Below are positions 57,843-64,000 of a stretch of DNA of 64,000 nucleotides, one piece after another; the stretch's first letter is position 1, and each line of letters starts with the position of its first letter. Source of the stretch: Halomonas getboli (lineage in GTDB: Bacteria > Pseudomonadota > Gammaproteobacteria > Pseudomonadales > Halomonadaceae); the NCBI RefSeq assembly GCF_023094245.1, contig NZ_JALMEW010000004.1, positions 353,453 through 417,452 of the forward strand. Reading direction: 5' to 3'. The position numbers and the translations under genes are program-made. Below the pieces are notes generated by a model. It saw only the letters and a program-made list of their open reading frames with translations, was not told the DNA's origin and searched no databases.

Positions 57843-58736
57843 TCACTCGGCCGGCGCCGACAGCGCCGCCTCGAGGAAGCGGTTGCCCTCGGTCAGTACC
57901 GCCTGGGCATCCTTCGGCTGGTCGTGCTCGATGACGTAGACCTCGGCCCCGGCCTCGCGGGCGGCGGGCAGGATGTCGTCCCAGTCAAGGACGCCTTGGC
58001 CGATGATGGCGAAGCCGCGCTGCTCCTCGGCGGTGCCGGCCGGGGCATTGTCCTTGGCGTGGATCGCGAACAGCCGGCCGTCGAAGTGCTCGAGATAGTC
58101 GGCCGGGTCCTGGCCGCCGCGGGCCACCCAGGCCAGGTCGACCTCGCCCATCACCTCGGGCCCGGCGGCCTCCATCAGAATCTCCAGCGCCGTGCGGCCG
58201 TCGAAGGTCCGCATCTCGAAGTCGTGGTTGTGATAGGCCAGGCGCATGTCGTCCTCGGCCAGTCGGCTGGCCAGGCCGCCGATCTGCTCGCCGAGCGCCC
58301 GCCAGCCCTCGGCGCTGTCGGGGCGCTCGTCCTCGGCCAGGTAGGGAATCACCAGGGTGTCGTTGCCGATCGCCCGGTGGAAGGCGACGACGTCGTCGAG
58401 ATCGTGGCGCAGGTCGTCGAGGGGCACGTGGCTGGAGCTGACCGACAGCTCGTGCTCGGCCAGCAGCGCATTCATCTCGTCGGCCTCGACGCCCTGGTCG
58501 CCGACCAGTTCCACCGAGGCGATGCCGGCGCGCTCGACGGCCGCGAACTGCTGCTCCAGTGAGCCGAAGTCGCGCAGGGTGTACATCTGGGCGGCCACCG
58601 GCGAGGCGGCCTCTGCCCGGGACGAATCCGTCTGCTGGGCATGGGCCAGCCCCGGCGCCGCCAGCGCGGCCCCCAGGCAGGCCAGCAGCGTGCGGCGGCG
58701 AAAGGCGGCAAGCGGGCGTGTGATGCTGGTGTTCAT
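57843..58736 (-). CDS. Exported xylose-isomerase-like TIM-barrel protein
   Basis: 297 aa. N-terminal export signal FRRRTLLACLGAALAAPGLA with two Arg and a hydrophobic core, possibly Tat. The mature TIM barrel belongs to the sugar phosphate isomerase/epimerase (AP endonuclease 2) superfamily: AAQMYTLRDFGSLEQQFAAV, LAYHNHDFEMR, VMGEVDLAWVARGGQDPADY and FAIHAKDNAP carry the likely metal-binding His, Glu and Asp. Relatives act on 3-keto-glucosides as isomerases, epimerases or lyases in other bacteria, so a periplasmic step on the oxidised sugar is plausible. First gene of the minus-strand operon, 192 bases ahead of the GMC gene. Confidence 0.8.
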   Translation of the reverse strand: MNTSITRPLAAFRRRTLLACLGAALAAPGLAHAQQTDSSRAEAASPVAAQMYTLRDFGSLEQQFAAVERAGIASVELVGDQGVEADEMNALLAEHELSVSSSHVPLDDLRHDLDDVVAFHRAIGNDTLVIPYLAEDERPDSAEGWRALGEQIGGLASRLAEDDMRLAYHNHDFEMRTFDGRTALEILMEAAGPEVMGEVDLAWVARGGQDPADYLEHFDGRLFAIHAKDNAPAGTAEEQRGFAIIGQGVLDWDDILPAAREAGAEVYVIEHDQPKDAQAVLTEGNRFLEAALSAPAE

Positions 58737-58796
58737 GAGGGCGTGTCTCCGTGTCGAGTGGACTCAGTGGCGAGCCAAGGCCGACTCCATCGGCCA

Positions 58797-58810
58797 TGTA
58801 ACCGGTTACA
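58797..58810. promoter_or_regulatory. LacI operator, minus-strand operon
   Basis: TGTAACCGGTTACA, a perfect palindrome with a central CG, identical to the site at 59007. It lies 61 bases before the start of the exported TIM-barrel gene. Confidence 0.85.
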
Positions 58811-59006
58811 CTATTTAGGTCATCACCCTTCGTGCCGCAATGGAGCAACCCATCCAGCACTACCCTCACGACAGCATCGATCGCCCTACAAGCCCCGGCA
58901 TGGCGGCGTTTGCGCGCGGCGTCCGGCACGCACTAGACATTGGGCGCATAGCCTTTGGTCGCATTGCTCGACCCACGCCGGGTCCCCTACTTTGCGAAAC
59001 ACAGCA

Positions 59007-59020
59007 TGTAACCGGTTACA
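59007..59020. promoter_or_regulatory. LacI operator, plus-strand operon
   Basis: TGTAACCGGTTACA, identical to the first copy and exactly 210 bases from it (20 turns at 10.5 bp). It ends 34 bases before the Gfo/Idh/MocA start codon. The flanking AT and extra A/T pairs match too (ATGTAACC... on the left in both). Confidence 0.85.
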
Positions 59021-59054
59021 TCACCACTATTCACCCACGATCCGGGAGCGATCG

Positions 59055-60215
59055 ATGTCCCCCACCCCGAGAGTCCGCCTGGGCATGGTCGGCGGCGGCG
59101 AAGGCGCCTTCATCGGCCAGGTCCATCGCCTGGCCGCCAACCTCGACGGCCACTTCGAGCTGGTCTGCGGCGCCTTCAGCCGCGACGGCGACAACAATAC
59201 CCGCACCGGCGCCGCCTGCGGCGTGGCGGCATCGCGCCTGTACGCGGACTGGCAAAGCCTGCTGGACGGCGAGCGCGCCCTGCCCGCCGACCAGCGCATG
59301 CAGCTGCTGGTGATCGTCACCCCCAATCACCTGCACGTGCCGATCGCCGAAGCCGCCCTCGCCGCCGGCTTCCACGTCTTCTGCGAGAAGCCCGCCGCCC
59401 TGTCGTTGGACGAGGCCCGCGGCCTCGAGGCCACCTGGCGCGAGCACGGCGGCCTGTACGGCCTGGCACACACCTATCTGGGCTACCCGATGGTGTGGCA
59501 GGCCCGGGCCATGGTCGAAGCCGGCGCGCTCGGCCGGCTGCGCAAGATCCACGTCGAGTATCCCCAGGGCTGGCTCGGCGAGACCCTCGAGGCCCAGGGC
59601 AACAAGCAGGCCGGCTGGCGCACCGACCCGACCCTGGCCGGCCCCAGCGGCTGCATGGCCGACATCGGCACCCACGCCTTCGGCCTGGCCGAATTCGTCT
59701 CCGGCCAGCGCGTCGCGTCGCTGTGCGCCTCGCTCGGCAGCCACGTCGACGGCCGACGGCTGGACGACGACGGCGACGTGCTGCTGCGCACCGCCGAGGG
59801 CGCCAGCGGCACCATGATGGCCAGCCAGGTCAGCACCGGCGAGGAGAACGCGCTGAAGCTGCGCCTCTACGGCGAGGACGGTGCCCTGGAATGGCGCCAG
59901 ATGGAGCCCAACAGCCTGATCCACCGCTCGCAGGGCGCGCCGATGCGCGTGCTGCGTGCCGGCATCGACCAGCCGGATCTGGTCGACGCGGCCCTGTCGC
60001 GGCTGCGCCTGCCAGGCGGCCACCCCGAGGGCTACCTGGAAGCCCTGGGCAACCTGTACCGCGACACCGCCTCCGCCATCCGACGCGGCGACCGCGGCAA
60101 CATCGCCGGCGTGCCCGGCATGGCCTCGGGGCTGCGCGGCATGGCCTTCATCGAGGCGGTCACCCAGAGCCAGGCCGGCGGCAGCCGCTGGACCGACCTG
60201 CCCTCCATCGACTGA
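59055..60215 (+). CDS. Gfo/Idh/MocA-family oxidoreductase
   Basis: 386-aa NAD(P)-dependent sugar oxidoreductase, cytoplasmic. N-terminal Rossmann start RLGMVGGGEGAFIGQVHR, then the family EKP motif in HVFCEKPAALSLDEARG and the C-terminal domain with GPSGCMADIGTHAFGLAEFV, whose Asp and His are the usual catalytic pair. In 3-keto-sugar pathways such enzymes reduce 3-keto-glucose back to glucose or oxidise C3. ATG 59055 follows GGGAG. It is the first gene downstream of the operator at 59007, and the next gene begins 13 bases after it. Confidence 0.88.
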   Translation: MSPTPRVRLGMVGGGEGAFIGQVHRLAANLDGHFELVCGAFSRDGDNNTRTGAACGVAASRLYADWQSLLDGERALPADQRMQLLVIVTPNHLHVPIAEAALAAGFHVFCEKPAALSLDEARGLEATWREHGGLYGLAHTYLGYPMVWQARAMVEAGALGRLRKIHVEYPQGWLGETLEAQGNKQAGWRTDPTLAGPSGCMADIGTHAFGLAEFVSGQRVASLCASLGSHVDGRRLDDDGDVLLRTAEGASGTMMASQVSTGEENALKLRLYGEDGALEWRQMEPNSLIHRSQGAPMRVLRAGIDQPDLVDAALSRLRLPGGHPEGYLEALGNLYRDTASAIRRGDRGNIAGVPGMASGLRGMAFIEAVTQSQAGGSRWTDLPSID

Positions 60216-60228
60216 ACGGGAACCTTTC

Positions 60229-61299
60229 ATGAGCGACACGCCTTCCGGCATCCGCGGCCCGGCGATCTTCCTGGCCCAGTTCATCGGCGACGAGGCGCCC
60301 TTCGACGACCTCGACGCCATCGCCCGCTGGGCCGCCGAGCAGGGCTATCGCGGCATCCAGCTGCCGACCCACGATCCACGCTTCATCGACCTCGAGCGCG
60401 CCGCCGAGAGCCAGGCCTACTGCGACGAGCTCAAGGCCCGCTGCGCCGCGGCCGGCGTCGAGATCAGCGAGCTTTCCTCCCATCTGCAGGGCCAACTGGT
60501 GGCGGTCCACCCGGCCTTCGACGAGCTGTTCGACGGCTTCGCCCCGGCCGAGCTGCACGGCGATCCCGCGGCCCGCACCGAGTGGGCCATCGCCCAGCTC
60601 AAGCTGGCGGCGAAGGCCAGCCAGCGGCTCGGACTCAAGGCCCACGCCACCTTCTCCGGCGCCCTGCTGTGGCCGTTCTTCTATCCCTGGCCGCAGCGCC
60701 CCGCCGGACTGGTCGAAGAAGGCTTCGCCGAGCTCGGCCGGCGCTGGCGGCCGATCCTCGACGCCTTCGAGGAGGCCGGGGTCGACCTGTGCTACGAGAT
60801 TCATCCCGGTGAGGACCTGCACGACGGCGCCTCCTTCGAGCGCTTCCTCGAGGCGGTGGAGCATCATCCGCGGGCCAGGATCCTCTACGACCCGAGCCAC
60901 CTGCTGCTGCAGCAGCTCGACTACCTGGGCTTCATCGACCGCTATCACGAGCGTATCGGCATGTTCCACGTCAAGGACGCCGAGTTCACCCCCGACGCGC
61001 GCAGCGGCGTCTACGGCGGCTACCAGGGCTGGGTCGATCGCCCCGGGCGCTTCCGCTCGCTGGGCGACGGCCAGGTCGACTTCAAGGGGATCTTCAGCCG
61101 CCTGACCCGGTACGGTTTCGACGGCTGGGCGGTGCTCGAATGGGAGTGCTGCCTGAAGGACGCCGCCCAGGGTGCCGCCGAAGGTGCGCCCTTCATCACC
61201 GAGCACCTGATCACCCGCGCCGGGCGCGCCTTCGACGACTTCGCCGGCCAGGACACCAGCCCGGCCCGCAATCGCCGCATCCTGGGGCTGGCGCGCTAG
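60229..61299 (+). CDS. Cytoplasmic sugar phosphate isomerase/epimerase-like TIM barrel
   Basis: 356 aa, no export signal. TIM barrel of the xylose-isomerase-like group: AAEQGYRGIQLPTHD, LKAHATFSGALLWPF, CYEIHPGEDLHDG, ILYDPSHLLLQQLDY and MFHVKDAEF hold conserved Glu, Asp and His for metal. The long FFYPWPQRPAGLVEEG insert is a mark of the larger subgroup often placed beside Gfo/Idh/MocA genes. It probably isomerises or epimerises the sugar made by its neighbour. Paralogue in fold, but not close in sequence, to the exported TIM-barrel protein of the divergent operon. Confidence 0.85.
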   Translation: MSDTPSGIRGPAIFLAQFIGDEAPFDDLDAIARWAAEQGYRGIQLPTHDPRFIDLERAAESQAYCDELKARCAAAGVEISELSSHLQGQLVAVHPAFDELFDGFAPAELHGDPAARTEWAIAQLKLAAKASQRLGLKAHATFSGALLWPFFYPWPQRPAGLVEEGFAELGRRWRPILDAFEEAGVDLCYEIHPGEDLHDGASFERFLEAVEHHPRARILYDPSHLLLQQLDYLGFIDRYHERIGMFHVKDAEFTPDARSGVYGGYQGWVDRPGRFRSLGDGQVDFKGIFSRLTRYGFDGWAVLEWECCLKDAAQGAAEGAPFITEHLITRAGRAFDDFAGQDTSPARNRRILGLAR

Positions 61300-61327
61300 C
61301 ACCCGCCCCGACAGGAGCACGCCACAC

Positions 61328-61372
61328 GCCTCACAAGAACGTGCCTCACAAGAACAAGCCTCACGAGAAGGA
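61328..61372 (+). repeat. Three 15-bp tandem repeats before the MFS gene
   Basis: GCCTCACAAGAACGT (61328), GCCTCACAAGAACAA (61343) and GCCTCACGAGAAGGA (61358) are tandem copies. The third contains the GAGAAGGA ribosome site of the MFS gene, so the repeat places several half-formed ribosome sites in a row. The unit is 15 bases, so it also keeps the MFS reading frame open upstream. Confidence 0.85.
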
Positions 61373-61379
61373 AAACGCC

Positions 61380-62618
61380 ATGTCACTGCTACGCTCACGC
61401 CTGAGCCTGATGATGTTCCTGCAGTTCTTCATCTGGGGCGGCTGGTTCGTCACCCTGGGCACCTTCCTGGCCAGCAACCTGGAAGCCAGCGGCGGCCAGA
61501 TCGGGATGGCCTTCGCCACCCAGTCCTGGGGGGCGATCATCGCGCCCTTCATCATCGGCCTGATCGCCGACCGCTACTTCCACGCCGAGCGCCTGCTCGG
61601 GGTGCTCCACCTGCTGGGCGCGGCGCTGATGGTCGGGCTCTACCTGGCCGAGGACTTCGCGGCCTTCTATCCGCTGGTGCTGGCCTACATGATCCTCTAC
61701 ATGCCGACCCTGGCGCTGGTGAACTCGGTCTCGTTCCACCAGCTGCGCGACCCGGCCACCGAGTTCGCCCGCATCCGCGTGTGGGGCACCCTCGGCTGGA
61801 TCGCCGCCGGCCTCGGCATCAGCTACGTGTTCGCCTGGGACTCCGCCGCCGGCATCGGTGAAGGCCTGCTGCGCAACACCTTCCTGATGGGGGCGATCGC
61901 CTCTCTGGCGCTGGGTGTCTACAGCTTCACCCTGCCCGCCACCCCGCCCAAGGCCAGCGGTCGGGTCGGCCTGCGCGAGGTGCTCGGCCTGGATGCCCTG
62001 TCGCTGCTGAAGGACCGCAACTACGCGATCTTCTTCGCCGCCTCGGTGCTGATCTGCATTCCGCTGGCCTTCTACTACCAGAACGCCAACCCCTTCCTGG
62101 CCGAGGTCGGCGTGGCCAATCCCACCGGCAAGATGACCCTGGGACAGGCCTCCGAGGTGCTGTTCATGCTGCTGCTGCCGCTGTTCATCGGCCGCTTCGG
62201 CATCAAGAAGACGCTGCTGATCGGCATGCTGGCCTGGGCGCTGCGCTACGCGATGTTCGCCTTCGGCGACGCCGAGGGGCAGCTCTACCTGCTGCTGCTG
62301 GGCATCGCGCTGCACGGCATCTGCTACGACTTCTTCTTCGTCACCGGGCAGATCTACACCGATGCCAAGGCCGGCGAGCAGTTCAAGAGCGCCGCCCAGG
62401 GCATGATCACCCTGGCCACCTACGGCGTCGGCATGCTGATCGGCTTCTGGATCGCCGGCCAGGTCACCGACCACTACGCGCTGGCCAGCGGCGGCCACGA
62501 CTGGCAAGGCATCTGGCTGTTCCCGGCGGCGTTCGCCCTGGCGGTGCTGGTGCTGTTCCTGATCGCTTTCCGCGGGCGTCGCGCCCGGGCCGGCACCGAG
62601 GCGGCCTCCCGCGCCTGA
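61380..62618 (+). CDS. MFS permease of the nucleoside:H+ symporter (NupG-like) group
   Basis: 412 aa with twelve membrane segments. Markers are LMMFLQFFIWGGWFVTLGTF, IIAPFIIGLIADRYFHAERL, ARIRVWGTLGWIAAGLGISY and GICYDFFFVTGQIYTDAKAG, the pattern of NupG/XapB-like proteins. In this cluster it more probably imports the oxidised sugar or glycoside than a nucleoside. ATG 61380 lies after GAGAAGGA in the third tandem repeat. In-frame upstream codons exist through the repeats but would give an unlikely PHKN-repeat tail. Last gene of the plus-strand operon. Confidence 0.87.
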   Translation: MSLLRSRLSLMMFLQFFIWGGWFVTLGTFLASNLEASGGQIGMAFATQSWGAIIAPFIIGLIADRYFHAERLLGVLHLLGAALMVGLYLAEDFAAFYPLVLAYMILYMPTLALVNSVSFHQLRDPATEFARIRVWGTLGWIAAGLGISYVFAWDSAAGIGEGLLRNTFLMGAIASLALGVYSFTLPATPPKASGRVGLREVLGLDALSLLKDRNYAIFFAASVLICIPLAFYYQNANPFLAEVGVANPTGKMTLGQASEVLFMLLLPLFIGRFGIKKTLLIGMLAWALRYAMFAFGDAEGQLYLLLLGIALHGICYDFFFVTGQIYTDAKAGEQFKSAAQGMITLATYGVGMLIGFWIAGQVTDHYALASGGHDWQGIWLFPAAFALAVLVLFLIAFRGRRARAGTEAASRA

Positions 62619-62658
62619 CGCCACCCGCCCCGCCGCCGGCGGGGCCCTCGACGCAAAA

Positions 62659-62704
62659 CGACACCACCGCGCCTCTCGATAAAGAGGCGCGGCGGTGTCG
62701 TCTG
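62659..62704 (-). terminator. Bidirectional terminator between MFS and GntR genes
   Basis: Stem of 18 positions (62659-62676 with 62683-62700) with a single mismatch and a CGATAA loop. On the minus strand TTTTGCG follows, so it ends the GntR gene. On the plus strand TCTGGG follows, so it may weakly end the MFS operon. Confidence 0.85.
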
Positions 62705-62746
62705 GGATACCAGAGGCGACGCCTGAAACGTCGACGGAGAACGGTC

Positions 62747-63475
62747 TCAGATCGCGGGCGACTGGCCCAGGATGGACTTCAGATCGATGCTCGATTCCCG
62801 CGGGCTCAGATCCAGCAGCGCCTCCAGCCCGAACAGGTGATCGTGGATCGCGCCGCGGGCGGCTTCCGCCTCGCCCGCGGCCAGCAGCTCGACCAGCCGG
62901 TCGTGTTGGGCCTCCTGATAGCAGGACGAGAGCCCGGAACGCTTGTAGAGCGCCACCACGATGGAGGTACGCAGCACCAGGTCGGTGAGCATGCCGCCCA
63001 GCACCCGGTTGGGCGAGTGTTCGGCCAGCAGATGGTGCAGGTTCAGCGAGTGCTCGATGCGCGCCGGCTCGTCGCCGCGGCGATAGGACTCGGTCTCTTC
63101 CCTCGCCTGGATCTTGAGCGCGTCCAGCGTCTCGGCGGACAGCGTGCCGGCCAGCAGCGCGACCACCTCGCCTTCCACCAGGCGCCGGGCGGCGAAGGTC
63201 TCGCGGGTCTCCTCGATGCTCGGCGCCCGCACTCGCGCCACCTGGTTGGGGCGCTGGTCGACGACGTGCTCGGAGGCCAGCCGGGTCAGCGCCTTGCGCA
63301 CCACCGAGCGGCTGACGCCGAACACCTCGCCCAGCGTCACCTCGGGCAGCTTGGTGCCCGGCGGCAGCCGCTGCATCAGCACCGCTCGGCGCACCTTGTC
63401 GGCGATATCGCGGTCGCCGACGCGGGCACCGCTCTTGACCTCGGCCTGCAACTCCTCGTGCCAGGCTTGGCTCAT
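62747..63475 (-). CDS. GntR/FCD-family regulator
   Basis: 242 aa, FadR subfamily. The N-terminal winged HTH (about residues 20-85) reads IADKVRRAVLMQRLPPGTKL and FGVSRSVVRKALTRLASEHV. The C-terminal all-helical FCD domain carries the metal and ligand residues in ETFAARRLVEGEVVALL, NLHHLLAEHSPN and HDRLVELLAAGE (Asp/Arg/His positions). Members respond to organic acids or sugar acids. The palindrome TGTATACA lies 73 bases upstream and also in front of the DctP-type TRAP operon 13 kb away. It may therefore control that transporter rather than the adjacent sugar island. Confidence 0.87.
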   Translation of the reverse strand: MSQAWHEELQAEVKSGARVGDRDIADKVRRAVLMQRLPPGTKLPEVTLGEVFGVSRSVVRKALTRLASEHVVDQRPNQVARVRAPSIEETRETFAARRLVEGEVVALLAGTLSAETLDALKIQAREETESYRRGDEPARIEHSLNLHHLLAEHSPNRVLGGMLTDLVLRTSIVVALYKRSGLSSCYQEAQHDRLVELLAAGEAEAARGAIHDHLFGLEALLDLSPRESSIDLKSILGQSPAI

Positions 63476-63548
63476 GACGTGGGTCTCCTGATCGTCCGCG
63501 CGGACTGTCGCGTGTGGGCGGATGGGTGACTATATCGCATCCCGACAT

Positions 63549-63556
63549 TGTATACA
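63549..63556. promoter_or_regulatory. GntR-type operator candidate upstream of its own gene
   Basis: TGTATACA within ATTGTATACAGA, an 8-bp palindrome of the TGT(N)ACA kind typical of FadR-like repressors. Same word at 50848-50855. Confidence 0.5.
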
Positions 63557-63562
63557 GAAAAT

Positions 63563-63589
63563 GCCCCGACCGTCGGCAACGGTCGGGGC
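63563..63589 (-). terminator. Terminator after pyruvate kinase
   Basis: Perfect 11-bp stem GCCCCGACCGT (63563-63573) / ACGGTCGGGGC (63579-63589). On the minus strand ATTTTCTG follows. It lies 48 bases after the stop of the pyruvate kinase gene. Confidence 0.8.
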
Positions 63590-63637
63590 GATATCAGGCG
63601 AAGCCACGATCACCGGTTCACCATCGACGTTTTCGCA

Positions 63638-64000
63638 CTAACCGGCGCGATGCCGCTCGTTGACGTCGAGGATCTTGAGGGTGTTGGTGCCGCCGTGGGC
63701 GTTCATGTGATCGCCGCGGGTGAGGATCACGTGATCGCCCGGCTCGGCCACGCCGCGGACCACCAGCAGCGCCATGGCGCGGTCGTTGAGCTCGGCGGCG
63801 TCCATCTCGCTGGTATCGAAGGGCAGCGAGATCACACCGCGATACAGCGCCATGCGCCGCTGGGCGATCGGATTGTGTGCCAGGCCGACGATCGGCAGCC
63901 CGGAGCGGATGCGCGAGGCGATCAGCGGGGTGTAGCCGGTGGAGGTCATGCAGGCGATGGCGGCCACGCCCTCGAGGTGGTTGGCGGCGTACATCGCCGA
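63638..64000 (-). CDS. pyk: Pyruvate kinase, C-terminal part (runs off the window)
   Basis: The last 120 or so residues of a pyruvate kinase whose start lies beyond position 64000. The visible part holds AIACMTSTGYTPLIASRIRS, LPIVGLAHNPIAQRRMALYRG and the C-terminal GDHVILTRGDHMNAHGGTNT. This is the PykA-type C-domain, with an NTLKILDV ending. The catalytic barrel is outside the window. Makes pyruvate and ATP from phosphoenolpyruvate. An internal ATG at 63994 is not the start. The coding frame continues through the edge. Confidence 0.92.
   Translation of the reverse strand, partial: SAMYAANHLEGVAAIACMTSTGYTPLIASRIRSGLPIVGLAHNPIAQRRMALYRGVISLPFDTSEMDAAELNDRAMALLVVRGVAEPGDHVILTRGDHMNAHGGTNTLKILDVNERHRAG

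Larger units (their letters stand above)
58737..59054. promoter_or_regulatory. Divergent control region of the 3-keto-sugar island
   Basis: 318 bases between the two divergent operons. It contains two identical 14-bp operators (listed next) near its two ends. I found no convincing -35/-10 pair by eye and no ORF with a ribosome site. The placement, one operator per promoter, fits joint repression. Confidence 0.8.

Noticed and set aside
61140..61379. Longer MFS protein with a PHKN-repeat N-terminus
   Set aside because: It would overlap the preceding TIM-barrel gene, and the ATG at 61380 has a good ribosome site and starts the first membrane helix.

Overview
The window is high-GC, densely coded chromosomal DNA from a halophilic gammaproteobacterium, most likely a member of Halomonadaceae (Halomonas or a close relative). 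Three things point there. An ectoine-degradation cluster (doeA, doeB, doeX with an EnuR-type regulator) sits at the left edge. An alpha-glucosidase starts MQDN and places its catalytic Asp and Glu at residues 202 and 271, as I recall for the Halomonas sp. H11 enzyme. Uptake systems typical of marine and saline bacteria (BetT, three solute-binding-protein transporters) fill much of the rest. I saw no rRNA, tRNA, CRISPR array, insertion sequence or phage gene.

Layout. 0.2-5.6 kb: doeX-doeB-doeA on the minus strand, divergent from enuR and a 2-hydroxyacid dehydrogenase, with ATGACA/TGTCAT half-sites between. 5.7-12.7 kb: membrane PQQ-dependent sugar dehydrogenase, the pncA-pncB NAD salvage pair, a DJ-1/PfpI protein, a DUF3108 protein and a LysO-type exporter. 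12.8-26.6 kb: an alpha-glucoside utilisation locus, with a ScrY/LamB-type porin divergent from one long operon. That operon holds two binding proteins, two permeases, one ATPase and three GH13 alpha-glucosidases, and a LacI regulator ends it. LacI-type operators with a CG centre occur at both ends. 26.6-32.8 kb: BaeS/BaeR and a Spy-like chaperone, BetT, and two small proteins. 32.9-42.7 kb: alcohol and aldehyde dehydrogenases next to a sensory block (LuxR-type regulator, NahK-like kinase, NosP/FIST sensor, large hybrid kinase, SUOX-fold protein), then a DUF2189 membrane protein.

42.9-50.7 kb: two TRAP transporters, one TAXI-type with fused permease and a UspA protein, and one classical DctPQM-type, separated by a macro-domain gene. 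51.1-53.4 kb: a Tsx-like channel, an EamA permease and a DUF192 protein. 53.4-62.6 kb: the most interesting part, two divergent operons that look like a complete 3-keto-glycoside pathway. On the minus strand are a TIM-barrel protein with an export signal, a GMC oxidoreductase, a Tat-signal small subunit, a DUF1080 hydrolase and a LacI regulator. On the plus strand are a Gfo/Idh/MocA oxidoreductase, a second TIM-barrel protein and an MFS importer. The intergenic region carries two identical perfect 14-bp palindromes exactly 210 bp apart. The window closes with a GntR/FCD regulator and the C-terminal part of pyruvate kinase.

Working picture. The locus-specific regulators sit inside the operons they are likely to control, and their candidate operators can be read directly. 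Uptake (porin, ABC, TRAP, MFS) is paired with dedicated catabolic enzymes. The 3-keto-glycoside model (periplasmic oxidation, periplasmic cleavage, import, cytoplasmic reduction or isomerisation) is an inference from family membership and gene order, not a demonstrated activity.
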